Counted from the first letter of the stretch, positions 1 to 8,553 are shown. The stretch is DNA of 13,564 nt from Bacteroides sp. (GCA_030589965.1 JAUUZM010000040.1:1-13564), one strand, 5' to 3'. Program-made: numbers and translations. Notes: generated by a model not told the origin, from the letters alone.

Positions 1-51
1 AAGGAAGATGTTATGTTCTTCCTCGAAAAGGATTTCGGACTTAAAAAATAA
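1..51 (+). CDS. C-terminal tail of an unidentified gene (partial)
   Basis: Frame 1 is open from the first base and ends in TAA, giving 16 codons that read KEDVMFFLEKDFGLKK. The 70-base gap to the next start codon and the amphipathic, charged character make this more likely the end of a real upstream gene than chance. The piece is too short to assign to a family, and no function is proposed. Confidence 0.5.
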   Translation, partial: KEDVMFFLEKDFGLKK

Positions 52-88
52 ATTCCCATATCTGACTGTTTTCCCGTCTTTTGCTTAA

Positions 89-114
89 TTTTAATAGCTG
101 AACCACTATTAAAA
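89..114. promoter_or_regulatory. Perfect 9-bp inverted repeat before the sensor-phosphatase gene
   Basis: TTTTAATAG (89-97) and CTATTAAAA (106-114) are exact reverse complements separated by 8 bases, ending 7 bases before the ATG at 122. A -7-like box TAATTTTA (86-93, seven of the eight TAnnTTTG positions) overlaps the left arm. No convincing TTTG sits about 20 bases upstream of it. The dyad could be an operator covering a promoter, or an A/T-rich mRNA hairpin next to the start codon. The symmetry is seen directly; the role is inferred. Confidence 0.4.
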
Positions 115-121
115 CCCGGCA

Positions 122-3100
122 ATGAAGAAAACCCTCCTTCTCACTCTCCTTACCTTATGGATATGTATGATCCCCATAATGGGACAAAACCTCAGACTCC
201 CCATTTCCACTTATACGAACAAGGTTTATGGGCGTGATTATGAAGCGACCAACTATTGCATCCTCACGGATCACAGGAATCTTGTATATGCCGGGAATGC
301 CAACGGAATCATGGAATATGACGGAACAGAGTGGCGGTTTATCGAGGTCCGCCAGGGCGCCTACGTTACTTCCATGGCACTAGCTCCAAATGGAACCATC
401 TATATTGGCGCCGAGCAGGAATTTGGACTACTGCTTACCAATCAAAGGGGATCATTGGAGTACCGGTCACTCTCACAACTACTTCCCGATAAGGACCGGT
501 ATTTTTCTGATATCTGGTCAACACATGCCAACAAAAATTTGACGGCTTTCCAGGCAGAAGAATGTATGTATATCCTCCGCGGAGACAGTATTCAGAGCAT
601 ATATCCCAATACTACCTTTCATACCTCATTCCTTCTTGGTTCAAATCTCTATGTTCGTGAGCGGGGCGAGGGACTAAAAATCCTGCAGGATGATACATTT
701 CACTTGGTTAAGGATGGGGAGAAATTCACGGATCTGGGCATTTTTGGGATGTTTCCCTATGATGATAAAGGTCGAATTCTGCTGGCTACAAAAGAAAAAG
801 GTTTTTATCTTTTTGATCCCTTACGGGGAATTGAACATATGCCCACCGATAACGAAAGTTTTCTTATCGATGCAGATATTTTCGGGGGAATAGCACTCTC
901 AGACAGCAATTTTGCTCTGAATACTCTACATGAAGGGGTGGTTATTTGTAATCGGGATGGTAAGATCAGGGCGGTGATTAATAAGAGTACCGGCCTTAAC
1001 TCAGATGATGTTAAGGGGATCTGGCAGGATAAGTATCAGAACATATGGTGCGCCCTGGAAAATGGGATTGATAAGATCGACTATACTTCCCCCCTTTCTT
1101 TTTACCAGGAAGAGTCCGGACTTGAAGGTAATGTTAATACCCTGGTAAGGTTTGAGGGCAAACTTTATGTCGGAACCACTTCAGGGCTCTTTGTTGAAGA
1201 AAACTCCGAAGTCCTTAACAAAACCCTGAAATTTACTCCGGTACTACTGATTAAGGACCAGGTCTGGAGCCTCAAGTCAATCCATGGTTCACTTGTAGTC
1301 GGAACCAGTAACGGACTGTTTACTGTCAAAAATGACAGGGCAAGGAAGATTTCCGATATAAATGTATTTACCCTTTATTACAGTGAAAAGGAAAATCGGC
1401 TGCTGGCCGGGGGCAGTGGGGGATTAACAATATTCCAGCCAGACCTGGATTGGAAGTTGATCAGCCATATCAGTGAAATAAAAATGGATATCAAAGCCAT
1501 CGCCCAGAACCGGCTGACCTCTCATGACGCTACCGAAATATGGCTTGGGTCCAGTCAGCAAGGATGCATGAAAATCCTTGTTTATGATGATCTCAGTTAC
1601 GATATATCTCAATACTACGGAGCAGCTGATGGCTTGCCGGAAGGATGGATTCTTCCCTTCACTTTCCAGGACAGTGTTGTATTCGGAACACAGGATGGAG
1701 GATTCCAATTTATTGATGAAACCACCATCAAGGCAATGCTGCCTGATTCCCTGAAGGACATTCCTGAATATTCCAGGGGATATTTCCAAATTCTTGGCCT
1801 TTACAATGTCCGGAATGACTTGCCTTTGAGTTTTGTCATACACTCCTATAAGCGGACCTGGGCTGTGGTTAATAATGAGATCACTCTGGTCCACCACCTT
1901 GACGGGAGCAACATCTTCGAGAAACCTTTCAGGATGGTAGACCTGGGAGAAATAAACTCCATCTACCCGGATGATGAAAATACTGTCTGGTTTGCTGCCA
2001 GTGATGGACTTGCCCGTTTTGATCTTGAAAACATGAACCGACATGTGAGCGATTTGTATGCCGCGATACGTTCAATCGTTATTTCCGGAGATTCACTAAT
2101 TTTTAATGGCTCCCATATGTTACCTCAATATTCTTCTGAGTATGATCCGGTTATCCTTTTTGAACAACCCCTGGATGCAGTCCCGGTGCTTGATTATGAA
2201 TTCAATGACCTTACATTCTTCTTTACTTCACCATTTTATGATAACGAGGAAGACAACATGTTTTCCTGGATGCTTGACGGTGACAAATCCGGCTGGAGCA
2301 GCTGGTCTGACCGCAGGGTCACCAGTTATACTAACCTGCATGAGGGAGAATATATATTTATGCTTCGCATGAAAAATGTTTACGGTGACATCACCGAACC
2401 AACAGGTTACCGCTTTATTATCCTGCCTCCCTGGTACAGGACCATCCCAGCATACCTTTCGTATATTTTTATTCTTACGCTCTTTATATATACCACTATT
2501 CGCCTTGGACAAAGAAGATTAAAACTAAAAAATGAAAAACTCGAAGCCACTGTCCTGGAAAGAACTGAAGAGATTCGACATCAAAATGTGGAACTGGCAG
2601 CCCAGAAGAAAGAAATAACCGACAGTATTTATTATGCTGAAAGGATTCAGCGGGCCATCCTCCCACATACCGAAAGAATCGCTGAGAATATTGAAGGCTA
2701 TTTTATTCTGTTCAAACCCAAGGACATTGTCAGTGGTGATTTCTACTGGCTCGCAGAGACGGGGAACAAGATTATTATTACTGCAGCAGATTGTACAGGA
2801 CACGGTGTACCGGGAGCATTTATGAGTATGCTGGGAGTCAGCTTCCTGAATAAGATCATTCTTGAAAATAATACACTTGAGGCAGATGCTATTCTCAACC
2901 ACCTAAGGGATAATGTCATTTCTGCATTAAAGCAAACCGGAAAGGAAGGGGAAGCAAGGGATGGTATGGATATGTCCCTGGTCGTGATTGACCTTGCTGG
3001 GATGACTATGGAATTTTCCGGTGCCAACAATCCCCTTTATATGATCCGGGAGGATGAGCTTAAGGAGACAAAGGCAGACCGCATGCCCATTGCCTTTCAA

Positions 3101-3382
3101 ATAGAAACCGCCGGTTTTTCAAATCATAAAATTGAACTTAAAAAAGGAGATACTTTCTACCTGTTTACTGATGGGTATGCAGACCAGTTCGGCGGTGCGA
3201 AAGGAAAAAAATTAATGTATAAACCCTTCAAGAGACTCCTTACTGAAAACCGGGATAAATCCATGGAAGAAATACACCGGATCCTGGACGATACAATCGA
3301 AAACTGGAAGGCTCCGGATGGCCCTGAAGGAGAAATATACGAACAGGTTGATGACATCCTTGTAATGGGTATCAGAATATGA
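122..3382 (+). CDS. Membrane sensor: two-component-type beta-propeller, Y_Y_Y domain, TM helix and SpoIIE/PP2C phosphatase
   Basis: This 1086-residue protein should sense an extracytoplasmic signal and control a cytoplasmic serine/threonine phosphatase. A signal peptide (about 1-21, ending MGQ) precedes propeller repeats to about residue 640, with typical blade motifs such as GTTSGLF (351-357), GTSNGLF (394-400) and VWFAASDGLARF (622-633). A Y_Y_Y-like domain (about 690-768), one transmembrane helix (776-795) and a coiled coil (796-835) follow. The PP2C/SpoIIE domain (about 850-1085) keeps its metal-binding signatures: SGDFYW (871-876), ADCTGHG (889-895), DGMDMS (947-952), TDGYAD (1016-1021) and DD (1077-1078), so it looks catalytically intact. 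No HisKA or HATPase domain is present, unlike classical hybrid two-component systems with the same sensor half. Substrates are unknown; by analogy they are phosphorylated anti-sigma-antagonist-type proteins, but none is encoded here. It is the first of four closely spaced + strand genes. Confidence 0.9.
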   Translation: MKKTLLLTLLTLWICMIPIMGQNLRLPISTYTNKVYGRDYEATNYCILTDHRNLVYAGNANGIMEYDGTEWRFIEVRQGAYVTSMALAPNGTIYIGAEQEFGLLLTNQRGSLEYRSLSQLLPDKDRYFSDIWSTHANKNLTAFQAEECMYILRGDSIQSIYPNTTFHTSFLLGSNLYVRERGEGLKILQDDTFHLVKDGEKFTDLGIFGMFPYDDKGRILLATKEKGFYLFDPLRGIEHMPTDNESFLIDADIFGGIALSDSNFALNTLHEGVVICNRDGKIRAVINKSTGLNSDDVKGIWQDKYQNIWCALENGIDKIDYTSPLSFYQEESGLEGNVNTLVRFEGKLYVGTTSGLFVEENSEVLNKTLKFTPVLLIKDQVWSLKSIHGSLVVGTSNGLFTVKNDRARKISDINVFTLYYSEKENRLLAGGSGGLTIFQPDLDWKLISHISEIKMDIKAIAQNRLTSHDATEIWLGSSQQGCMKILVYDDLSYDISQYYGAADGLPEGWILPFTFQDSVVFGTQDGGFQFIDETTIKAMLPDSLKDIPEYSRGYFQILGLYNVRNDLPLSFVIHSYKRTWAVVNNEITLVHHLDGSNIFEKPFRMVDLGEINSIYPDDENTVWFAASDGLARFDLENMNRHVSDLYAAIRSIVISGDSLIFNGSHMLPQYSSEYDPVILFEQPLDAVPVLDYEFNDLTFFFTSPFYDNEEDNMFSWMLDGDKSGWSSWSDRRVTSYTNLHEGEYIFMLRMKNVYGDITEPTGYRFIILPPWYRTIPAYLSYIFILTLFIYTTIRLGQRRLKLKNEKLEATVLERTEEIRHQNVELAAQKKEITDSIYYAERIQRAILPHTERIAENIEGYFILFKPKDIVSGDFYWLAETGNKIIITAADCTGHGVPGAFMSMLGVSFLNKIILENNTLEADAILNHLRDNVISALKQTGKEGEARDGMDMSLVVIDLAGMTMEFSGANNPLYMIREDELKETKADRMPIAFQIETAGFSNHKIELKKGDTFYLFTDGYADQFGGAKGKKLMYKPFKRLLTENRDKSMEEIHRILDDTIENWKAPDGPEGEIYEQVDDILVMGIRI

Positions 3383-3410
3383 AGTTAAAGATGAAGGACC
3401 GGATTCTAAC

Positions 3411-5711
3411 ATGAACAGAAAACTCCCCATTCTCATATTAATACTTTTTATTACCGTTCTATCTGCCAGGATTAAAGCTGCCGGAGGAGTGACTTCCGGA
3501 GAAACAACTGTCATAGAAACGATTTCCCTGGAAACAACCGTCGAAGAAACGATTGCTACAGTAACGACTACAGTAAAGCCGGGCACACCGGAGAGGAGAT
3601 CTTACCGGCCGAAAGTTGGACTGGTCCTGAGTGGTGGTGGAGCCAAGGGATTTGCCCATGTGGGTGTACTCAAGGTCCTTGAGGAAGCCGGACTGAAAAT
3701 TGATTTTATTGGTGGCACCAGCATGGGTAGTATTGTTGGAGGACTATACGCAATAGGTTATAGCGCTGATTCACTGGAAAAAATTGTAATGACAAGGGAT
3801 TGGGAGAAACTGCTTTCTGATAATATCTCCAGGAGAGACCTTTCAATCGAAGAAAAACCTGACCATGACCGGTTCTTTGTTTCATTCCCCCTCCAGGAAC
3901 GAAAAGTTAAACTACCAGCCGGATTGGTGACCGGACAGAATATTGAAAACGAGTTTGCAGAACTTTGTACCCACATTAATAGTACACGGGATTTTAATCA
4001 ATTCCCTATTCCCTATCTCTGTGTAGCAGCTGATGTTAATACGGGTAAGGAAATGGTCTTTCGTGAGGGTTATCTTCCTGCATGCATGCGAGCCAGCATG
4101 GCTATTCCATCCGTATTTACACCGATGGAGATAGATGGCCGATATTATGTTGACGGAGGAGTGATAAATAATTTTCCAGCCGATCATGTCATGGCAATGG
4201 GAGCAGATATTTTGATTGGAGTTGATGTGGGATTCCAGCCTAAAACAGCAGAAGATGAAATCAATCTTGTCAGGGTAATAGAGCAGACCGTATTTATGGC
4301 ATCCCAGGCCAGGAGGGAATCAAATACGGAATTATGTGATATTTTTATTAAACCGGATATCACCGGATATAGCACATCCAGTTTTTCTTCAGGAGATTCA
4401 CTTATCGCTCGAGGATACCGCGCGGCAAACAAATATTTCAGCCGGTTTAAATCTCTGGCAGACTCACTTAACTCAATTGAAATTATTCCCTATGATATTC
4501 CTTCATTTGATCCGGTTGATTCTCTTGTAATAAGGGAAATTATCGTTGATGGAATTGAAAATGTATCCGGCCGCTTGCTGACCGGTAAATTAAACCTCAC
4601 CGTTTTGCAAAAGGTTGCCCCTTCTGAGATATCCAAAGCTATCAGCAATGTTTATTCAAGCCTCTTCTTTGAAAAAGTAACCTATGAACTGGAACCGATG
4701 TCGGATGAACTGCTGGGGGAAGGTGTGAGATTGAAGATAAAAGTCAGGGAAAGGACAGGGGGACAACTAAAGGTTGGATTAAATTATAATAACACATATA
4801 AAGCATCCATTATTCTTAACACAACTTTCAGGAATCTCCTTCTAAATGGATCCAAGACATCATTGAATCTTGCCCTGGGGGAAAACCCATACCTACTGGG
4901 AAGATTTGAGAAAAACAATGGCTGGAAACCGGGCTTTGTTATTGAACTGGGTGGATCAGACTTTGATCTTAACCTTTATGATGATGTATCCAGGTACGCA
5001 GTTATCGACTATAAGGATATTTTTGGTCGGCTATATATCCAATCCATTATTAACAACTCATATTCCTTTGGGGCTGGTGGAGAATTTGAAAGAATAGTAC
5101 TCAAACAGAAAGTAGGGTCGCCTCCCTCTCCTAACCAAACGCATCATTTATATAATCTGGTCGGGTTTATTAATCTTGATACCTGGGATAATCGCTTTTA
5201 CCCTCAAAGGGGAACACGTATGGGGGCCATATATAAGTTCATTAAACCTCCCTCTGCAAAACCCGAATGGTTTATGCGCTTTAACCTCGAACAGGCAATC
5301 AGTTTTGGTGGTAGGTTTGCAGTGATACCCAGAATTTATGGAGGCGCCACTTCTGCAGATAGCTCTTTACGCGTCTATCACCTTTACCTGGGAGGACTAA
5401 ATATAACTGCCCGGAAAGGAATGCTGCCATTTGTTGGACTGGAATTCATGGAAAAATCAGGGAGAAATGTTCTGGCGGCAGGAATTGATCTTCAATATAA
5501 TTTCTGGAAGTCCAATTACTTGACATTAAGGGCCAGTGGAGCAAGCATTTCACACAATCCCGAGGATCTTCTTTTATTTAATGATGTTTTTTCAGGATAC
5601 GGGGTTTCTCTGGGAAACCTGAGCCTGATTGGTCCCATTGAACTCACCCTAATGCGCCCGAATTATAGAAGGGAATTGATTTTTTATGTGAACATAGGAT
5701 ATTACTTCTAA
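3411..5711 (+). CDS. Patatin-like phospholipase with POTRA and outer-membrane beta-barrel (type Vd autotransporter-like)
   Basis: This 766-residue exported protein is likely a lipid acyl hydrolase carried by its own outer-membrane barrel. A signal peptide (about 1-23) is followed by a Thr/Glu-rich linker (about 24-60) and then a patatin domain (about 67-270). Catalytic motifs are complete: oxyanion-hole GGGAKG (75-80), nucleophile elbow GTSMG (102-106, Ser104) and the dyad aspartate in DGG (248-250, Asp248). A POTRA-like domain (about 372-447) leads into a surface-antigen/Omp85-type barrel (about 450-766) rich in alternating strands and ending in phenylalanine. The order patatin-POTRA-barrel is that of PlpD-like proteins. 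Whether the enzyme domain stays periplasmic or is displayed outside cannot be read from sequence. It starts 28 bases after the sensor-phosphatase gene, with no strong Shine-Dalgarno, and is probably co-transcribed with it. No truncation or missing catalytic residue is seen. Confidence 0.92.
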   Translation: MNRKLPILILILFITVLSARIKAAGGVTSGETTVIETISLETTVEETIATVTTTVKPGTPERRSYRPKVGLVLSGGGAKGFAHVGVLKVLEEAGLKIDFIGGTSMGSIVGGLYAIGYSADSLEKIVMTRDWEKLLSDNISRRDLSIEEKPDHDRFFVSFPLQERKVKLPAGLVTGQNIENEFAELCTHINSTRDFNQFPIPYLCVAADVNTGKEMVFREGYLPACMRASMAIPSVFTPMEIDGRYYVDGGVINNFPADHVMAMGADILIGVDVGFQPKTAEDEINLVRVIEQTVFMASQARRESNTELCDIFIKPDITGYSTSSFSSGDSLIARGYRAANKYFSRFKSLADSLNSIEIIPYDIPSFDPVDSLVIREIIVDGIENVSGRLLTGKLNLTVLQKVAPSEISKAISNVYSSLFFEKVTYELEPMSDELLGEGVRLKIKVRERTGGQLKVGLNYNNTYKASIILNTTFRNLLLNGSKTSLNLALGENPYLLGRFEKNNGWKPGFVIELGGSDFDLNLYDDVSRYAVIDYKDIFGRLYIQSIINNSYSFGAGGEFERIVLKQKVGSPPSPNQTHHLYNLVGFINLDTWDNRFYPQRGTRMGAIYKFIKPPSAKPEWFMRFNLEQAISFGGRFAVIPRIYGGATSADSSLRVYHLYLGGLNITARKGMLPFVGLEFMEKSGRNVLAAGIDLQYNFWKSNYLTLRASGASISHNPEDLLLFNDVFSGYGVSLGNLSLIGPIELTLMRPNYRRELIFYVNIGYYF
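3501..3560 (+). repeat. Tandem 30-bp repeat coding a 10-residue Thr/Glu unit
   Basis: Two adjacent 30-base units, 3501-3530 and 3531-3560, agree at 21 of the first 24 bases and then diverge. They encode ETTVIETISL and ETTVEETIAT (residues 31-50 of the patatin protein), followed by a further Thr/Val-rich stretch. The repeat lies between the signal peptide and the catalytic domain, so it forms a low-complexity, probably flexible linker on the mature N-terminus. Confidence 0.75.
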
Positions 5712-5736
5712 TCCAGAATCCTTAACTTGTAGCATT

Positions 5737-6804
5737 GTGAAAACCGCTCAGTTCTACCATACCAGGGATGATGGAAAATTGGAATGCCTGCTCTGTCCCC
5801 ATTTCTGTACTCCTTCTGAGGGAAAATCAGGAAAATGTGGCGTACGAAGACATATCAACGGTGAAATGATCAGTGAAACTTACCAAAAAGTTTCAGCTGT
5901 TCATTATGACCCGATTGAAAAAAAACCATTATATCATTTTTATCCCGGAAGTACAATTCTCTCCATAGGAAGTATAGGATGCAACCTGAACTGCAGCTTC
6001 TGCCAGAATTGTGATATCTCTACGGCAGATTTTTCGGGTTCCCCATGGCATAAGGATTATTCGGCTGAGGAAGTGGTTACTATGGGAATTGATTACCCTG
6101 GGAATATCGGCATCGCATTTACCTATAATGAACCGACCATGTCCTATGAATACATTATGGAAGTATCCAGGCTGGCTTCTTCTATGGGAATGAAAACAGC
6201 TATGGTAAGCAATGGCTTCATTAACCCGGACCCCCTGATTCAATTGCTCCCCTTTATTGATGCCTACAATGTGGATCTCAAAGCCTTCCGGGACAAGTTT
6301 TATATAGAGAATACTGATTCCAGGCTGGCCCCCGTAATGGAAACCCTACGTATACTAAAAGAAGCAGGGAAACATTTCGAGATCACCAACCTTGTAATAC
6401 CTGGATTAAATGATGACCCCAGGATATTTAGTGAAATGGTGGACTGGATAGCCGGGGAGCTTGGGGAATATACCGTACTACACCTGTCCCGCTACTTCCC
6501 CCATCATAAACTAACCACAAAGGCAACTCCCACTGGTTTATTACAGGACTTCTATAATATTGCCAGGAAAAAACTGCATTATGTTTACCTGGGAAATATG
6601 TCATTAAGCGAAGGACAAAACACTACCTGTCCCAATTGCGGAGAGTTGCTTATCAGGAGAACAGGGTATAATACAAAACCTGTTGGAGTTGCCAGCAGAA
6701 ACGGGATTGAAAATAAAATTGAAAACGAAGTCCAACAGACTGATAATAAGAGCACTGCGAAATGCAAAAAATGTGAAACTCCCATTCCAAACCTGCTAAT
6801 ATGA
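5737..6804 (+). CDS. amrS: AmmeMemoRadiSam system radical SAM protein AmrS
   Basis: A 355-residue cytoplasmic radical SAM protein related to pyruvate-formate-lyase activases. The [4Fe-4S]/SAM motif is CNLNCSFC (Cys82, Cys86, Cys89; CX3CX2C), followed by GIAFTYNEPT (125-134) and later radical SAM strands (SNGF 158-161, NVDLKA 178-183). A cysteine cluster (Cys17, 20, 24, 34) opens the protein, and two CxxC pairs (298/301 and 343/346) near the end look like halves of a zinc ribbon split by about 40 residues that include a low-complexity Asn/Lys/Glu stretch. Translation starts at GTG; no in-frame ATG precedes the conserved N-terminus. The gene is 25 bases behind the patatin gene and overlaps amrB by ATGA, which suggests translational coupling. 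The reaction of this family is not established. Confidence 0.93.
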   Translation: MKTAQFYHTRDDGKLECLLCPHFCTPSEGKSGKCGVRRHINGEMISETYQKVSAVHYDPIEKKPLYHFYPGSTILSIGSIGCNLNCSFCQNCDISTADFSGSPWHKDYSAEEVVTMGIDYPGNIGIAFTYNEPTMSYEYIMEVSRLASSMGMKTAMVSNGFINPDPLIQLLPFIDAYNVDLKAFRDKFYIENTDSRLAPVMETLRILKEAGKHFEITNLVIPGLNDDPRIFSEMVDWIAGELGEYTVLHLSRYFPHHKLTTKATPTGLLQDFYNIARKKLHYVYLGNMSLSEGQNTTCPNCGELLIRRTGYNTKPVGVASRNGIENKIENEVQQTDNKSTAKCKKCETPIPNLLI

Positions 6805-7631
6805 CTGTAAGAAAAGCTACTGTTGCAGGGGCCTTTTACCCTGGATCAGCTGAAGGGATTCATAATCTTATTGACAGGATCCTTGAGGAGGAAAAACCCA
6901 AAATCAATTACAAGTTTGCCAGGGAGAATCTCATTGGTTGTGTGGTCCCTCATGCAGGTTATATTTATTCTGCCTATGAGGCGGTTCATTTTTTTGAGAT
7001 TGTCAGAAAATCAGGAATCAGGTATGATACCTTTATTATTATAAATCCAAATCATACCGGGTACGGGGAATATATTGAGGTGGATTCAAGTGATTCCTGG
7101 GAAACCCCGATGGGAAATGTCCAGCTGGATACTGAATTAGCCGATGCACTTGACCTGCCTCGCTCCGACAAGGCCCAGAGCCAGGAACATTCAGCCGAAG
7201 TTATGCTGCCTCTGCTTCAGAAATTTGTTCCCTATGAATTCAAGGTACTTCCCATCAGCATACTGAAGCAAAACCATCTCTCAGCCCGGGAACTGGCAGG
7301 AAAAATCCATGCAGCAGTTCGGCGACTGGACAGAAATGTATTGATCATAGCATCCTCCGATTTTTCTCATTTCGAAACACCTGCAGATGGCCATAGAAAG
7401 GATGATCTTGTACTTGCAGAGATTGAAAAACTGGACTCTGAAAAATTATATGAAACGGTGAATAAAAATCAGATCTCTGTTTGCGGATACGGGCCAATAA
7501 TGACATTACTGGAGTATTCAAAGCTTGTAAGCAAGAATCCACAATCCTCTGTACTTGCCAGGGGAAACTCCGGGAAGGCTCGTCCCTCTGATACCGTTGT
7601 GGATTACATCACAATTTTGCTTCATAGCTGA
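6801..7631 (+). CDS. amrB: AmmeMemoRadiSam system protein AmrB (MEMO family)
   Basis: A 276-residue soluble protein homologous to human MEMO1 and structurally related to non-haem iron dioxygenases. Conserved pocket residues are present: His51 in VPHAGY, His85 in NPNHTG, His190 in SSDFSH and Cys228 in CGYGP, matching the metal-site positions of MEMO proteins; His130 lies in EHSAE. The N-terminus VRKATVAGAFYPG is typical of the family and supports the ATG at 6801. Its start overlaps the amrS stop by 4 bases, so the two proteins are probably made together. The third member of the usual trio, AmrA (AMMECR1 domain), is not fused to this protein and not in the window. Biochemical role unknown in bacteria; a redox or iron-linked function is inferred. 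Confidence 0.94.
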   Translation: MTVRKATVAGAFYPGSAEGIHNLIDRILEEEKPKINYKFARENLIGCVVPHAGYIYSAYEAVHFFEIVRKSGIRYDTFIIINPNHTGYGEYIEVDSSDSWETPMGNVQLDTELADALDLPRSDKAQSQEHSAEVMLPLLQKFVPYEFKVLPISILKQNHLSARELAGKIHAAVRRLDRNVLIIASSDFSHFETPADGHRKDDLVLAEIEKLDSEKLYETVNKNQISVCGYGPIMTLLEYSKLVSKNPQSSVLARGNSGKARPSDTVVDYITILLHS

Positions 7632-7662
7632 AAAATATGCTTGACAAGCCAGGAGTCCGGAC

Positions 7663-8535
7663 TTATTGCAATCCTGTCAACTCCTCGCTTAATTCCCAAA
7701 GACCTTTCCAGCTCTCCCTATCATACGAAACCTTATTGGATTTAACAGGTTTCCGCCGGGTGAAAAATTTTCCCGATATCCCCTCAACTTCAGGTGAGGA
7801 AGCCAGGTAGACAATAGTGTCCGCACCTTGTTCTGGGGTTTTCAAGAAGGGTTTACCCACTTTAATAAGAGACTTGAAAGCGGGTTTTGCCTCATTTCCA
7901 AAATTTGTGCCTACTGCTCCGGGGTGTACTGCATTCACAGAAATACTCTCCTTCCCCCATCTCCTGTCCAATTCATAGCTGAAAACAATATTTGCCAGCT
8001 TGGCCTGGGCATAGGCCTTGAATCCGGCAAACTTTTCTTCAAGCATAAGATCATCTAAATTTATTCTACCGGCCTGTTGAGCTGCGGAACTCACATTTAT
8101 GATACGTGACCGGCTTGAAATAAGGCAGTCCTTCAACAAATTTGTCAGGAGAAAAGGTCCCAGATGATTCACCCCAATAGTGTATTCAAACCCTTCTTCT
8201 GTTAACTTCCTGTAACCAAAATATCCCCCTGCATTGTTAATCAGAACATCCAGTTTTTTATATTCCTTAAGGAAGTTCTCCGTCAAACGCCTTACAGAAT
8301 CAAGAGAAGCCAGGTCCAGTTCAAGCATATGCACATCAGAACTACCCGATTCAGTTCGGATTTCATCCAGGCTCTTATCACCCTTCTCCTTATTGCGATA
8401 AGTAAAAACTGTTGTAGCTCCCAGACTTGCGATTTGTATAGCCGCTGCCTTTCCGATCCCCGATGTTCCTCCTGTGATCAATACTACCTTATCCTTCATT
8501 GTATCAATCATTTTATCGTTCATTTTATCCTTCAT
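7663..8535 (-). CDS. Short-chain dehydrogenase/reductase (retinol-dehydrogenase-like)
   Basis: A 290-residue NAD(P)-dependent oxidoreductase of the classical SDR fold. The Rossmann motif is TGGTSGIG (21-28), followed by NNAG (100-103), the active-site Asn in GVN (121-123), Ser in NVSS (147-150) and the catalytic YxxxK (Tyr175-Lys179), plus the NAVHPG segment (201-206) characteristic of the retinol-dehydrogenase-like subgroup. The residues after TFTYR (Arg47 region) suggest NADPH use, but this is weak. Substrate unknown. Four in-frame ATGs at 8535, 8523, 8511 and 8499 make the start uncertain; family comparison favours Met13 (8499), because KVVLITGG then begins 3 residues later. The gene converges on amrB with a 31-base gap and is transcribed alone, so it has no clear functional link to its neighbours. 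Confidence 0.92.
   Translation of the reverse strand: MKDKMNDKMIDTMKDKVVLITGGTSGIGKAAAIQIASLGATTVFTYRNKEKGDKSLDEIRTESGSSDVHMLELDLASLDSVRRLTENFLKEYKKLDVLINNAGGYFGYRKLTEEGFEYTIGVNHLGPFLLTNLLKDCLISSRSRIINVSSAAQQAGRINLDDLMLEEKFAGFKAYAQAKLANIVFSYELDRRWGKESISVNAVHPGAVGTNFGNEAKPAFKSLIKVGKPFLKTPEQGADTIVYLASSPEVEGISGKFFTRRKPVKSNKVSYDRESWKGLWELSEELTGLQ
8488..8535 (-). repeat. Four 12-bp tandem repeats, each beginning with an in-frame ATG
   Basis: Read on the - strand, the units are ATGAAGGATAAA, ATGAACGATAAA, ATGATTGATACA and ATGAAGGATAAG, coding MKDK, MNDK, MIDT and MKDK. Each is four codons, so repeat gain or loss keeps the SDR frame. The first and last units differ only in the final base. Confidence 0.8.
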
Positions 8536-8553
8536 TTAATAGTGAAATATTGT

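Noticed and set aside
1424..2044. 206-codon open frame on the - strand inside the sensor gene
   Set aside because: It lies wholly antisense to a well-supported propeller region, shows no recognisable motif, and is what the codon bias of the + strand gene would leave open.
3391..3414. Seven-codon reading frame whose TGA overlaps the patatin start (ATGA)
   Set aside because: Could in principle couple translation, but a frame this short arises easily by chance and has no ribosome-binding or conservation support.
7654..7663. Perfect palindrome AGTCCGGACT between amrB and the SDR gene
   Set aside because: No loop and no T-run, so it is not an intrinsic terminator; a single 10-bp palindrome is not strong enough for an operator call between convergent 3' ends.
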